This document shows positions 16,614 through 24,941 of a DNA stretch of 64,000 nucleotides, one piece after another (positions within the stretch are counted from its first letter, which is position 1; each line of letters starts with the position of its first letter). The notes beneath the pieces were generated by a model. The model was given only the letters and a program-made list of their open reading frames with translations. It was not told the DNA's origin and ran no database searches. Origin of the DNA: Exiguobacterium oxidotolerans JCM 12280. Its GTDB lineage: Bacteria > Bacillota > Bacilli > Exiguobacteriales > Exiguobacteriaceae. The position numbers were made by a program, and so were the translations under genes. The stretch covers positions 62,001 to 126,000 of the forward strand of contig NZ_JNIS01000001.1 of assembly GCF_000702625.1 (NCBI RefSeq), given 5' to 3'.

Positions 16614-17306
16614 ATGAAAGATACGTTTCAATGTCAGGCGATCGGAAAATCGTTTACTGGGGACGGGATCGAAACGAAAGCGCTTGACGATGTCAATCTG
16701 ACGCTCGACGCAGGGGATTTCATCTCCATCATCGGACCGTCTGGATCGGGAAAATCAACATTACTCAGTCTGATCGGGACACTCGACCGTCCGACGACGG
16801 GGCAACTGCTGTACGGTGACCAACCGATCAATCAACTGAAGAGTAAAGAGTTATCGGATTTCCGGTTCGAGAACGTCGGGTTCATCTTCCAACAGTTTCA
16901 TTTGATCCCGACGCTGACGGCGCTCGAAAACGTCATGGCCCCGTTATTCGGTAGAAAAGTCGCCTATGATAAGAAGGAGCGGGCACTCGCCTTACTCGAG
17001 CAAGTCGGTCTTGCAGAAAAAGCCAGTTCCTTGCCGTCCCAGCTCTCCGGCGGACAACAGCAACGCGTCGCCGTCGCCCGTGCGCTCGTCCATGAGCCCA
17101 AATGGCTCCTCGCAGACGAACCGACGGGAAACCTCGATACGGAAACCGGGGAAATCATCTTCCAACTCTTAAAACGGTTGAACGCTGAAAAAGGGTGTGG
17201 TGTCCTGTTCGTCACGCATGACCCGGAGCTTGCCGACCGCGCCAATCGAAAAATCGAGATGAAGGACGGACTCGTCATCGCGGATTCGCGTCTCGTCACA
17301 GTCTGA
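16614..17306 (+). CDS. ABC transporter ATPase, LolD/MacB type, without adjacent permease
   Basis: 230 residues, a full nucleotide-binding domain: Walker A GPSGSGKS (41-48), signature LSGGQQQR (about 144-151), Walker B with WLLADEPTG, and an H-loop histidine (LFVTHD). The sequence is typical of the MacB/LolD/BceA class that pairs with FtsX-like permeases. No permease gene lies on either side; the next gene is an unrelated oxidoreductase 67 bases downstream. It must work with a distant permease, or be a leftover of a lost operon. GAAGGAGG precedes the ATG. Confidence 0.9.
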   Translation: MKDTFQCQAIGKSFTGDGIETKALDDVNLTLDAGDFISIIGPSGSGKSTLLSLIGTLDRPTTGQLLYGDQPINQLKSKELSDFRFENVGFIFQQFHLIPTLTALENVMAPLFGRKVAYDKKERALALLEQVGLAEKASSLPSQLSGGQQQRVAVARALVHEPKWLLADEPTGNLDTETGEIIFQLLKRLNAEKGCGVLFVTHDPELADRANRKIEMKDGLVIADSRLVTV

Positions 17307-17373
17307 CGGAGCACCGATTTTGTTTTCGGACGGTCGACCCTTTACACTTAACGAGTAAAGGAGGCGACGCACG

Positions 17374-18369
17374 ATGCGACTAGGTATACTCGATCAAGTC
17401 CCGCTCCATGAAGGGGATACGATTGAACAGACGATGCGATACACGAAACGACTCGTCGAAGCAGCAGAGCAGCTCGGTTATGAGCGCTACTGGTTCGCCG
17501 AACACCATAATACGAATGGCTTACTCAGCGCGACACCTGAACTGTTCATTGCCCGGATGGGGAGTGATACAAAAACGATCAAGCTCGGGACGGGTGGCGT
17601 CCTGTTACCGCAGTACCGCCCGTTAAAAGTCGCGGAAAACTTTTCGACGCTCGAAGCCTTTTATCCGGGACGGATCGAACTCGGAATCGGCAGTTCACCA
17701 GGCGGGAGTGAGCGGACACGAAGTGCCTTGACGGACGGGGAAGCGAATAAGTATTCTGAGTTCCCACGCTTGATGGATGAATTGTCCGGTTTTTTAACTG
17801 ATTCGTTGTCCGCAAAACATCCGTTTCGAATCGTCAAGACGACGCCGCGCGTCACGCGAACGGCTCCCCTCTACTTGCTCGGTCTGTCACCGAACAGTGC
17901 ACGGCTCGCGGCAGAGCGGGGGATGGGGCTTGTCTTCGGTCATTTCATCAATCCGGACCGCTGGGAAGAGACATTACGGACATACCGCGAGCAGTTCATT
18001 CCGAGTGCGCAGTTCGAGGAGCCGACGGTCATTGTCTGTGTGTTTGCGGTCTGTGCCGAAACGGCGACAGAAGCAGAACAGTTAGCAACGACGCAAGATG
18101 CCTGGATTCAAGGGATCCGACTCGGAAATTCGATTGTCCCGTCGTTTGATACCGTCGGGACGAAGGACTGGAACCCAGAACAATTAAAACGGATCCAACA
18201 CGACCGACGCCGGACCATCGTCGGAACGGCGACGGAAGTCGAAGCAGTACTCGAACAGTTGGCAACCCGGTACGGGACGGATCAATTTTTGTTAATCAAT
18301 AATGCTTACGACCAAGACAACCGACTTGAATCGTATCGGTTGATCGCGGAACAGATGTTACAGCACTAA
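17374..18369 (+). CDS. luciferase-like (LLM class) flavin-dependent oxidoreductase
   Basis: 331 residues with the bacterial-luciferase TIM-barrel features MRLGILDQVPL, RYWFAEHHNTNGLLSATPELFIA (about 39-61), KLGTGGVLLPQYRPLKVAENF and PGRIELGIGSSPGGS. This set matches the MsnO8/YtmO-like subgroup that uses reduced FMN supplied by a separate reductase. The substrate is unknown. AAAGGAGGCG precedes the ATG. It may share transcription with the ABC ATPase upstream, though the functions do not obviously connect. Confidence 0.9.
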   Translation: MRLGILDQVPLHEGDTIEQTMRYTKRLVEAAEQLGYERYWFAEHHNTNGLLSATPELFIARMGSDTKTIKLGTGGVLLPQYRPLKVAENFSTLEAFYPGRIELGIGSSPGGSERTRSALTDGEANKYSEFPRLMDELSGFLTDSLSAKHPFRIVKTTPRVTRTAPLYLLGLSPNSARLAAERGMGLVFGHFINPDRWEETLRTYREQFIPSAQFEEPTVIVCVFAVCAETATEAEQLATTQDAWIQGIRLGNSIVPSFDTVGTKDWNPEQLKRIQHDRRRTIVGTATEVEAVLEQLATRYGTDQFLLINNAYDQDNRLESYRLIAEQMLQH

Positions 18370-18371
18370 AA

Positions 18372-18396
18372 AACGGCCGACGATGTGTCGGCCGTT
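18372..18396. terminator. bidirectional terminator
   Basis: AACGGCCGAC (18372-18381) pairs with GTCGGCCGTT (18387-18396). The run of six A/T pairs on the left gives the minus-strand dehydrogenase gene a good U tail; on the plus strand the tail is weak. Confidence 0.75.
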
Positions 18397-18410
18397 CCTG
18401 TATACTCCGC

Positions 18411-19139
18411 TTATTTTTGTGATGTCGGACGAATCAGGATTTCATTGATGGACACATCGTCCGGTTCACTGACGGCATAGTTGATTGCACGAGCAATCGC
18501 GTCGGCATCGATTGCTTGCATGTTGCCGATGCCTTGTTTGATGTCTTCATCCGTGATGTGGTCTTTTAACTCCGTATCGACGGCTCCCGGTGAAATGATT
18601 GTCGCCCGAATGTTATTGTCGACCGATTCTTCCTTCCGGAGACCTTCCGTAATCGCACGAACGGCAAACTTCGTTCCACTGTAGACAGCGCTTGACGGCA
18701 TGACTTCGTGACCTGCGACAGACGAGATGTTGATGATATGCCCTGATTTTTGTTTTCGCATGTACGGAAGGACAGCCCCGATTCCGTAAAGGACACCTTT
18801 AATGTTGACGTCAACCATCGTGTCCCATTCATCCTGCTTGTTTTTATGGAGTTGTGATAACGGCATCAGACCGGCATTGTTGACGAGGACGTCGACAGAT
18901 CCGTACGTCTCCTGCGCCAGTTTCGCGAGTTGGTCGAGTTGCTCCGTCTTCGTCACGTCCGTCACTTGATAGACCGCTTGACCACCGAGCTGCTCGATTT
19001 CTTCTTTTAATGCTTTCAGACGATCTTCACGCCGTGCCGCGAGGACCAGTTTTGCACCGTTCTTCGCAAGTAATTTTGCGGTTGCTTCCCCGATCCCACT
19101 TGATGCACCTGTAATGATGACGACTTTGTTTTCAGCCAT
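18411..19139 (-). CDS. short-chain dehydrogenase/reductase
   Basis: 242 residues, classical SDR: TGASSGIG cofactor loop (10-17), an Arg-Arg after strand 2 (AARRED) that favours NADPH, NNAG (about 86-89), catalytic Ser in NISSVAG, YSGTK (Tyr-x-x-x-Lys, about 152-156) and SPGAVDTEL. The closest look is to the oxidoreductases resembling serine/3-hydroxy acid dehydrogenase YdfG and the Lactobacillus-type SDRs. Substrate unknown. The gene stands alone, divergent from a small secreted protein. Confidence 0.92.
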   Translation of the reverse strand: MAENKVVIITGASSGIGEATAKLLAKNGAKLVLAARREDRLKALKEEIEQLGGQAVYQVTDVTKTEQLDQLAKLAQETYGSVDVLVNNAGLMPLSQLHKNKQDEWDTMVDVNIKGVLYGIGAVLPYMRKQKSGHIINISSVAGHEVMPSSAVYSGTKFAVRAITEGLRKEESVDNNIRATIISPGAVDTELKDHITDEDIKQGIGNMQAIDADAIARAINYAVSEPDDVSINEILIRPTSQK

Positions 19140-19234
19140 GATTGATAACCTCCTGTAGTAGTTGCTTCACTGATTTATGCTCACTTTTGAGTTATTGCCT
19201 GTTTTGCTGCACGGCAAACCTACGGAGGACACTT

Positions 19235-19261
19235 ATGAAAAATAGGAGCTGGTTCGTATGA
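19235..19261 (+). CDS. possible 8-residue leader peptide
   Basis: CGGAGGAC is followed seven bases later by an ATG reading MKNRSWFV, whose TGA stop overlaps the next gene's ATG as ATGA (19258-19261). The close ribosome binding site and stop-start overlap are typical of translational coupling. It may be chance, since an AGGAGC within it also sits well for the downstream ATG. Confidence 0.3.
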   Translation: MKNRSWFV

Positions 19262-19704
19262 AACGACGGACGATTCGTTTAATCGTCATCTTACTTGTGA
19301 TTGGATTGATTTTCATCATTGAACCATTCCGAAATCAACCGCCGCTTCCTGACGTGTCGGTCGGAAGCCAAACGATCCCGACGCAGCAAGGATCCTATTG
19401 CTGGCATGGTCTCATACGGGGACAATGTGTCGACTATATCTATGCGAACCCGCTCGAAATGACAGAAAAATTGAAGCCGACCGTGGTCCGATCGGCGTCA
19501 CCGATTACGATTGCCTTTCATGACGGTCCTACGCCGGACGATTTAAAAATCGAACAGTGGCAAGATGCAGAGACAAGACAGACAGTTACGCTGCAAGACG
19601 AACAACTCAAAGCACCTGATGCGCGCGGAATCTATGTGTATCATGTCATCGCTGATTGGAAGCAAGGGGACGGGAACTCGGCTTTCGTGATTGAAGTGAA
19701 ATGA
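19258..19704 (+). CDS. hypothetical membrane-anchored extracellular protein
   Basis: 148 residues: an N-terminal basic stretch and membrane helix (6-22), then an extracellular domain with two cysteines (YCWHGLIRGQC) that could form a disulfide. The repeated pattern of strands (ITIAFHDGP, GIYVYHVIADW, SAFVIEVK) suggests a small beta domain. Similar short proteins in Bacillus carry the QGSYCW motif, but I know no function. It lies 62 bases before a second dehydrogenase gene. Confidence 0.75.
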   Translation: MKRRTIRLIVILLVIGLIFIIEPFRNQPPLPDVSVGSQTIPTQQGSYCWHGLIRGQCVDYIYANPLEMTEKLKPTVVRSASPITIAFHDGPTPDDLKIEQWQDAETRQTVTLQDEQLKAPDARGIYVYHVIADWKQGDGNSAFVIEVK

Positions 19705-19765
19705 CACGTCGAAACGGGTAAAGACGAGTAAAATCGTCGTGTTTAAGCAGAGAGGATGAAAAAAC

Positions 19766-20524
19766 ATGAGACTCGAACAGAAAGTAGGCATCGTGACGGG
19801 GGCAGCGTCCGGAATGGGGAAGGCAATCGCGGAGCGGTTTGCAGCTGAAGGGGCACGCGTCATCGTGTCTGATATTCAGCTTGACGGGGCGAAAACAGTC
19901 GTTGCGTCGATTGAAGCAGCGGGCGGGACAGCAACTGCCATCAAAACGGATGTCACGTCTGCTGAAGCAATCAAACAACTGTTTGACGAGACGTTAGCGG
20001 CTTACGGACAATTGGATATTCTCGTCAACAATGCCGGAATCATGGACGGGATGGAAGGGGTTGACGAGCTGACCGATGAACGCTGGGACCGCGTCCTCGC
20101 CATCAACACGACGGCGGTCATGCGGACGATGCGTCTTGCGATTCCTTTATTTCGTGCACAAGGTTCAGGAAACATCATCAATAACATCTCAATCGGTGGA
20201 CTAAACGGAGCGCGTGCCGGTGCTGCGTACGCCGCCTCCAAACACGCCGTCGTCGGTCTGACGAAAAACACGGCGTTCATGTATGCACAAGAAGGGATTC
20301 GCTGTAACGGAATCGCGCCCGGTGCCGTCGAGACGAACATCGGACAGTCGATGACGAACATCAGTGAGTTCGGGATGGGACGGACGATGCTCGGGATGGG
20401 CTTGAATCCTAAAACCGGACAACCTGACGAAATCGCACAGCTCGCCTTGTTCCTTGCTTCGGATGAAGCGAGTTTCATCAATGGTGCAATCGTCGTCGCC
20501 GATGGCGGATGGAGTGCCTATTAA
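19766..20524 (+). CDS. short-chain dehydrogenase/reductase
   Basis: 252 residues, classical SDR: TGAASGMG (11-18), Asp at the end of strand 2 (VSDIQ), which favours NAD(H), NNAGIM (about 89-94), a catalytic Ser region (NNISIGG), YAASK (Tyr-x-x-x-Lys) and the C-terminal FINGAIVVADGGWSAY that marks FabG-like and glucose-dehydrogenase-like SDRs. AGAGGATG precedes the ATG. The substrate is unknown. It is followed by a hairpin terminator. Confidence 0.92.
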   Translation: MRLEQKVGIVTGAASGMGKAIAERFAAEGARVIVSDIQLDGAKTVVASIEAAGGTATAIKTDVTSAEAIKQLFDETLAAYGQLDILVNNAGIMDGMEGVDELTDERWDRVLAINTTAVMRTMRLAIPLFRAQGSGNIINNISIGGLNGARAGAAYAASKHAVVGLTKNTAFMYAQEGIRCNGIAPGAVETNIGQSMTNISEFGMGRTMLGMGLNPKTGQPDEIAQLALFLASDEASFINGAIVVADGGWSAY

Positions 20525-20582
20525 CGAAAAAGGAGGTAAAAACTAGCGATTCATGGATAAAAATAGAAATATTCAGACAATT

Positions 20583-20609
20583 TAAAGGATTATTTCATCT
20601 AGTCGCTAA
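20583..20609 (+). promoter_or_regulatory. weak SigD-like promoter before the PAS chemoreceptor
   Basis: TAAA (20583-20586), 15 bases, then GTCGCTAA (20602-20609), which matches five of eight positions of the SigD -10 GCCGATAT. A terminator hairpin lies between it and the gene, which argues against it being the only promoter. Confidence 0.25.
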
Positions 20610-20615
20610 TACTTT

Positions 20616-20645
20616 AAGATGACTAACCGACTCGTCATCTTTTTG
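20616..20645 (+). terminator. terminator after dehydrogenase
   Basis: AAGATGAC (20616-20623) pairs with GTCATCTT (20634-20641), followed by TTTG. Confidence 0.7.
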
Positions 20646-20680
20646 TTTTCTCGTTTTTCAACTAAAGGAGGAATTCTGAG

Positions 20681-21592
20681 ATGTCCCTTGAGCAAAGTAC
20701 ACAACACGTCACGGATGCACATGTCATCCGCGCCATTGAACAAAATCTCGCCATCATCCGATTTGATGACCAACGTAAAATTGCGTACGTGAATGACTTA
20801 TTTGCCGAGACGATGGGGTATCAGGCGAAGGAACTGATCGGCAAGTACCACCGCGATCTGTGTTTTCCGGAGTTTGCCACGAGTGCGGCCTATGAAGCGT
20901 TTTGGCGGAAGCTGCTGCAAGGGATTACGTATCAAGATAAAATCGAACGGCGGACGGCAGAGGGCGAACGTAAATGGCTCGAAGCGACGTATATGCCAAT
21001 CTTCGGGGACGGACGGCGTGTCATCGGTGTCTCGAAAATCGTATCGGATATCACGGTGCGTCAGCAAGACGTGCTCCGGATGGCAGAAGCGCTAAATGAG
21101 ACTTCCGCTTTTTTGACCATAAAATCTGATAGCGGTCGGCAAGACGGGTTACAGGTTCTCGCGACCGTCCAGCAGATTGAAGCAGAGTCAACAAAAAATC
21201 TGGCTAACCTCGTCGCTCTCCAAACAGAGGCCGACTCGATCAATGACATTGTCAAAACGATACGGGAGATTGCAGCACAAACGAACTTACTTGCCTTGAA
21301 TGCGGCAATCGAAGCGGCACGGGCGGGAGAACACGGGCGTGGGTTTAACGTCGTCGCGACGGAAGTCCGGAATTTATCCAATAAAGTCTCCCAGTCGATT
21401 GGCGAAATCAAAGAAAACATCGAAGGAATCGTTAAGCGGATTGAGACCGTCTCAACGAGCATCGAACAGATTTCAACAAAAGTCCAGACGAGCAGCGGGC
21501 AGTTGGAACACGCTGTCAGCGAGTTTGAGTTACTCGCTGAGTCTGCTAAGCAACTTGAGCGTCAAGCGAAAGATTTTGTCCATGTCCTTTGA
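20681..21592 (+). CDS. soluble PAS-domain chemoreceptor
   Basis: 303 residues without membrane helices. An N-terminal PAS domain (about 15-130; [29 protein letters not shown]) is joined to an MCP signalling domain whose tip is canonical, [21 protein letters not shown] plus [10 protein letters not shown]. This cytoplasmic Aer-like layout, with PAS probably holding a flavin or haem, suggests sensing of redox state or internal metabolites and signalling to CheW/CheA. The signalling coil is short, so few methylation sites are available. AAAGGAGG lies at 20666-20672. Confidence 0.93.
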   Translation: MSLEQSTQHVTDAHVIRAIEQNLAIIRFDDQRKIAYVNDLFAETMGYQAKELIGKYHRDLCFPEFATSAAYEAFWRKLLQGITYQDKIERRTAEGERKWLEATYMPIFGDGRRVIGVSKIVSDITVRQQDVLRMAEALNETSAFLTIKSDSGRQDGLQVLATVQQIEAESTKNLANLVALQTEADSINDIVKTIREIAAQTNLLALNAAIEAARAGEHGRGFNVVATEVRNLSNKVSQSIGEIKENIEGIVKRIETVSTSIEQISTKVQTSSGQLEHAVSEFELLAESAKQLERQAKDFVHVL

Positions 21593-21611
21593 AAATAACA
21601 CATGCTACCAG

Positions 21612-21660
21612 AACTTCCTTTTGTGGGTCTCTAGACAGGAGAACCGAAAGGAAGTTTTTT
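21612..21660 (+). terminator. terminator after PAS chemoreceptor
   Basis: AACTTCCTTT (21612-21621) pairs with AAAGGAAGTT (21647-21656), followed by TTTT. Confidence 0.85.
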
Positions 21661-21803
21661 GTTTGTAGTGAAATCGACACGCCATACTCTGAACAAGGAT
21701 CCTACTGAAATAGAGGTCGCCCGCAAATCAGCTTATGCCTTACATTCTACGGATACGTTGTATATCATGAAAGAAGGGTCCGTCGTTGACGCCCGAGTTT
21801 TAT
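21661..21803 (+). pseudogene. possible gene remnant left of the TnpB element
   Basis: An open frame runs through this stretch and reads ..AYALHSTDTLYIMKEGSVVDA.. before entering the element. That end resembles the C-terminal D-loop/H-loop tail of ABC exporter ATPases (HRLSTIKHADTIYVMKEG). There is no ribosome binding site and no Walker motif. I treat it as a possible decayed fragment cut by the insertion; it could also be non-coding. Confidence 0.25.
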
Positions 21804-23167
21804 CAAAATCAGGCGAGAATACGCCCACTTCTAAACGATCCGGGTGAAGCCCTAGTGAAAGTGGGAGATGAATCGCCACCCTCTCTTTCGGGTATATCCT
21901 TTGTAAGGAGGTGAACCTCATGTTGACTTACAAGGCCTACAAATTCAGAATATACCCGACAAAAGAGCAGGAAATCCTGATCGCGAAGACGATCGGTTGT
22001 TCGCGCTTCGTCTTCAACCACTTCTTGGCGAAGTGGGATGAGACATACAAAGCGACAGGTAAAGGACTGTCCTACGGGTCTTGTTCGAAAGAACTCCCGT
22101 CGTTGAAGCAGGCGTTCGACTGGTTGAAAGAAGTCGATAGCACGTCTGTGCAGACAAGCGTCAAGCATCTTGCTGATGCCTTTGACCGCTTCTTTAAGAA
22201 GCAGAACGAACGACCCCGCTTCAAGTCGAAGTGCAACCCCGTTCAATCGTACAAGACGAACATTCAAGGCAAGTCTCAGCTTCCAGAAGTCTCGATCGTC
22301 GGCAACACGATCAAAATTCCAAAGCTGAAGTGGGTTCGTTTCGCCAACTCGAGGCAGGTCGTCGGACGCATCTTGAACGCGACCATCCGGCGGAACGCTT
22401 CAGGAAAATACTTCGTCTCCCTGCTCGTCGAGCAGGAGAGCAACGAACTGCCGAAGACGGGCTCATCCGTCGGCGTCGATGTCGGGTTGAAGCACTTCGC
22501 CATCCTGTCGGACGGCACGGTGTACAAGAATGACCGTTACTTCCGCTCGCTTGAGAAAAAGCTCGCACGTGAACAACGTAAGCTCTCTCGTCGTCAACGG
22601 TTGGCCTTGGACAAGAAAGTAACACTTTCCGAGGCGAAGAACTATCAGAAGCAGAAGCGGAAGGTCGCCCGCATCCACGAGAAGATCGCGAACAAGCGAA
22701 CCGATTTCCTGCACAAGGTATCGACCGAGATCGTCAAAAACCACGACGTCATCGGCATCGAGACCTTGCAGGTGAAGAACATGCAGAAGAATCGCAAGTT
22801 GAGCAAGTCCATCTCCGAGGTCAGTTGGTCGGAGTTCTTCCGCATGCTCGGATACAAGGCGGAATGGTACGGAAAGACCGTCGTGAAAGTCGGCAAGACC
22901 TTCGCCTCTAGTCAACTGTGCTCCCGTTGCGGACATCAACACAAAGACGTGAAACATCTTGGCTTGCGTGAATGGACATGCCCGAGTTGCGGCATCCATC
23001 ACGACCGCGATGTGAATGCAGGACTGAACCTCAAACGAGAAGCTGAACGCCTCTTAGCTTCTTCAACCGTCGGGACGACGGGGCTAGCCTGATCAATTTT
23101 CGACCGTTAGGTCGGATTACTCAGGAATCCTCCACCTCTAAGCGAAGCGTAGGTGGAGGTAGTTCAA
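21804..23167 (+). mobile_element. tnpB-only IS200/IS605-type element
   Basis: No terminal inverted repeats, as expected for this family. The proposed left end follows TTTAT (21799-21803), a target-adjacent motif known for Geobacillus TnpB elements, and carries a subterminal hairpin CCCACTT (21834-21840)/AAGTGGG (21859-21865). The right end carries the hairpin CCTCCACCT (23129-23137)/AGGTGGAGG (23151-23159) and closes at TTCAA (23163-23167), like the TCAA cleavage motif of IS608. No tnpA is present, so movement would need a transposase elsewhere. The left boundary is an inference. Confidence 0.7.
21920..23092 (+). CDS. tnpB: TnpB RNA-guided nuclease (IS605 OrfB)
   Basis: 390 residues. RuvC-like residues are intact: Asp187 ([11 protein letters not shown]), Glu281 ([12 protein letters not shown]) and Asp364 ([11 protein letters not shown]). 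A zinc finger C334-x2-C337...C354-x2-C357 lies between the last two. TnpB uses an RNA from the element's right end to cut DNA next to a short motif, helping to keep the element at its site. Start 21920 was chosen because AAGGAGGTG overlaps the alternative GTG at 21911. Nothing appears truncated, so the enzyme is probably active. It is the ancestor type of Cas12. Confidence 0.93.
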   Translation: MLTYKAYKFRIYPTKEQEILIAKTIGCSRFVFNHFLAKWDETYKATGKGLSYGSCSKELPSLKQAFDWLKEVDSTSVQTSVKHLADAFDRFFKKQNERPRFKSKCNPVQSYKTNIQGKSQLPEVSIVGNTIKIPKLKWVRFANSRQVVGRILNATIRRNASGKYFVSLLVEQESNELPKTGSSVGVDVGLKHFAILSDGTVYKNDRYFRSLEKKLAREQRKLSRRQRLALDKKVTLSEAKNYQKQKRKVARIHEKIANKRTDFLHKVSTEIVKNHDVIGIETLQVKNMQKNRKLSKSISEVSWSEFFRMLGYKAEWYGKTVVKVGKTFASSQLCSRCGHQHKDVKHLGLREWTCPSCGIHHDRDVNAGLNLKREAERLLASSTVGTTGLA

Positions 23168-23183
23168 GCCAGCAACCATTTCT
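22995..23183 (+). ncRNA. predicted omega RNA with native guide
   Basis: In characterised TnpB elements the guide RNA spans the 3' end of tnpB and the right end, with the guide being the first bases outside. Here two hairpins follow the stop codon, CGACC/GGTCG (23101-23114) and CCTCCACCT/AGGTGGAGG (23129-23159), then TTCAA. The guide would begin at 23168 (GCCAGCAACCATTTCT). The 5' boundary is a guess; only the 3' structure is seen directly. Confidence 0.55.
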
Positions 23184-23511
23184 CCGCTTGTTTTCGGCTG
23201 ACTCGGAACTTTTGCTCGTTGCGAGTGTCTATTATAACTGGATTCTGATTTTCCCGTTGACCGGCGGATTTGCGATGCTGTACGAAGGCGTGTTCGCCGG
23301 ACGCACTGAAGGTAAACCGGTCCGAAATTCGATGATTCAAGGGTTTATCACATTTGCCGTGCTGTTGCTGTCTGTGAACTGGATCGGCAACCACGGGGTC
23401 TGGCTCGCATTCATCGGCTTTGGACTGGTGCGGTCCGGTTCGCTCCATTTAGCAGAACGGCGTACGCAAAAAAAAGCACCCTCCCGCACACGCCTGAGCG
23501 GCATACGGTAA
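23168..23511 (+). pseudogene. C-terminal remnant of a MATE-family efflux transporter
   Basis: From the element's right border an open frame reads QQPFLRLFSADSELLLVAS, then YYNWILIFPLTGGFAMLYEGVFAGRTEGK and GVWLAFIGFGLVRSGSL, which is the last third of a DinF-like MATE transporter (last three helices). The first two thirds are missing from this window: nothing MATE-like lies left of the element. The insertion therefore coincided with, or was followed by, a deletion. A TTG at 23188 could start translation, but the fragment cannot be a working transporter. Confidence 0.75.
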
Positions 23512-23573
23512 GGTGTCACATAAATGCTGGACGTTATGAACGCATCGAATTACCAAAAAAACGAATCCCCCTG

Positions 23574-23957
23574 TTAACGATCAACAGTGAAAATCCGTTC
23601 GCGGACAGTCGTTGTTTTCAATTGTTTTCGGGCATCGATCGAGTCACGGATATGTATGATGTATTGTCGTCCTTTCCGATACCCAGAGCGTGGCGGCTTA
23701 ATCCGCAACTCTTTCCCATCGATGACAACGAGTTCATTTTGCATCCGTTCCCCCGTCGAATCGGTGACGGTGACGGTTCGGTTCGAGACTTGATCAGCGC
23801 GGAGTCCATGTGAAAATTCAATGTCGAATGTATGATACGTCGAAATCGAACGTGTCCGTGATTTGAAGTGCGGGTCGTCTGTCCGTGCTTCAAGCGAACA
23901 GTAACAACCGGTGAAGACTAAGCAAACAGTCAGGATAATGGAAAATAACGGTTTCAA
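23574..23957 (-). CDS. hypothetical lipoprotein with Ig-like fold
   Basis: 127 residues. A lipobox VFTGC (Cys18) ends a short signal peptide. The rest looks like one SbsA/Big_5 immunoglobulin-like repeat: FDIEFSHGL...NRTVTVTDSTGERM...LVVIDGKELRIKPP...GRQYIIHI. Such domains usually occur in surface proteins and bind matrix or polysaccharide, but a stand-alone lipoprotein with a single copy is unusual. It is transcribed alone, with AAAGGAG before the start. Confidence 0.75.
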   Translation of the reverse strand: MKPLFSIILTVCLVFTGCYCSLEARTDDPHFKSRTRSISTYHTFDIEFSHGLRADQVSNRTVTVTDSTGERMQNELVVIDGKELRIKPPRSGYRKGRQYIIHIRDSIDARKQLKTTTVRERIFTVDR

Positions 23958-24102
23958 AACAGGGCTCCTTTCGTCATTTCCTTCATTTTAATACAAATTA
24001 TGGCAGTGCACAATCCGTCTTAGGTCGGAACACTACATTTTTTTCTTCAAGGAAGGCGGGAGCAGGTGGTATACTCGAAGACGAAAGAAAGGCAGTGAGG
24101 AT

Positions 24103-24504
24103 ATGACAGAAAGTATGCGAGAAATTATCGTCTCGATTCGAACAAGTTATGATTTTAAAGCAGACCAGGGCCGGGCCGTCCGCGTCGTCGAGTTTCACGG
24201 GCGCCGGACGACGACGATCGATACGATTAAACAATCGACACCGAAGCGGATGATCCTGCTCGAGATGGTTCGGGCCGTCAACTCATTTAAAGAACCGTTC
24301 CACATTATTTTTAACGTCGAATGTAACTTCGGCTTTAAATACTTGAATGATGAACGCAAATGGGAGAACCGTGATCTCGGAGATACGTTTAACGAAGCAA
24401 TCAAACAGGGGGGGCACACGTTCGAACTACGTGACAGCTCTTTTTACGAAGGCGGAAAAGACTTGCAAAAATGGTTACTCAACATCTTAAAGAAAGCAGA
24501 CTGA
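24103..24504 (+). CDS. hypothetical 133-residue cytoplasmic protein
   Basis: I do not recognise it. The order of elements, an initial strand pair, a glutamate in the middle helix (RMILLEMVRAVNSF), the strand HIIFNVECNFGFKYL and a last helix with EGGKDLQKWLLN, loosely recalls an RNase H-like fold, but the catalytic aspartates are not in place (ASN-VAL-GLU where DS is expected). If related, it is inactive. GTGAGG precedes the ATG and a strong terminator follows. Confidence 0.7.
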   Translation: MTESMREIIVSIRTSYDFKADQGRAVRVVEFHGRRTTTIDTIKQSTPKRMILLEMVRAVNSFKEPFHIIFNVECNFGFKYLNDERKWENRDLGDTFNEAIKQGGHTFELRDSSFYEGGKDLQKWLLNILKKAD

Positions 24505-24517
24505 GTCGGTCTGAAGA

Positions 24518-24550
24518 GGAGTTCTATCGTTACCGATGGGATTCCTTTTT
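24518..24550 (+). terminator. terminator
   Basis: GGAGTTCTATCG (24518-24529) and CGATGGGATTCC (24534-24545) pair over all 12 positions, three as G-U wobbles, with loop TTAC and five Ts after. Confidence 0.85.
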
Positions 24551-24626
24551 CTTTAAGACTCCCGCGACTTACTAATATGTGGTAAATTTGTTGAAAGAAA
24601 GATTCTTTTTAAGAGGAGGTACGCTT

Positions 24627-24911
24627 TTGAATCATGTATTGCGTCGGTCGAGCCCTGTCGTCGTCAGCTCCTCGATCCTCTATTTGATTGTCTCGAGTCT
24701 CGTCTTGAGCGGCTATTTCCGGACCATCGTTACCCATCCGTTCAGCTGGTTGTTTTACACGGGTATCTTGTTGTCGGCTTGTTCGATCGTGCCACTCAGT
24801 CAGGTGCGGCACGTGTATACGGGCATCCTGCAAATCGTGTTAGTGTGTCTGCTGCTTGCGATGACTGGACTGATGACGGTGATGTATGGACTCGAAATTA
24901 TCTTGAACTGA
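24627..24911 (+). CDS. small hypothetical membrane protein
   Basis: 94 residues from a TTG start at 24627, chosen because GAGGAGG ends eight bases upstream; an earlier in-frame start at 24579 has no such site. Three membrane helices are predicted (about 10-30, 38-56 and 70-92). No family recognised. It is followed after 30 bases by a cytoplasmic hypothetical gene on the same strand. Confidence 0.65.
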   Translation: MNHVLRRSSPVVVSSSILYLIVSSLVLSGYFRTIVTHPFSWLFYTGILLSACSIVPLSQVRHVYTGILQIVLVCLLLAMTGLMTVMYGLEIILN

Positions 24912-24941
24912 CTTAAAACTTACATGAAGAGGTGTCTACAT

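Noticed and set aside
20524-20580. Mini-frame MDKNRNIQTI after an AGGAGG
   Set aside because: The ribosome binding site is 16 bases from the ATG, too far, and the peptide overlaps a possible promoter.
22463-23002. Antisense frame opposite tnpB
   Set aside because: A mirror of tnpB codons with no start signal. It is not the missing tnpA: no HUH motif.
24103-24504. Calling the 133-residue protein an RNase H
   Set aside because: The catalytic aspartates cannot be placed; similarity is only in the order of secondary structure.
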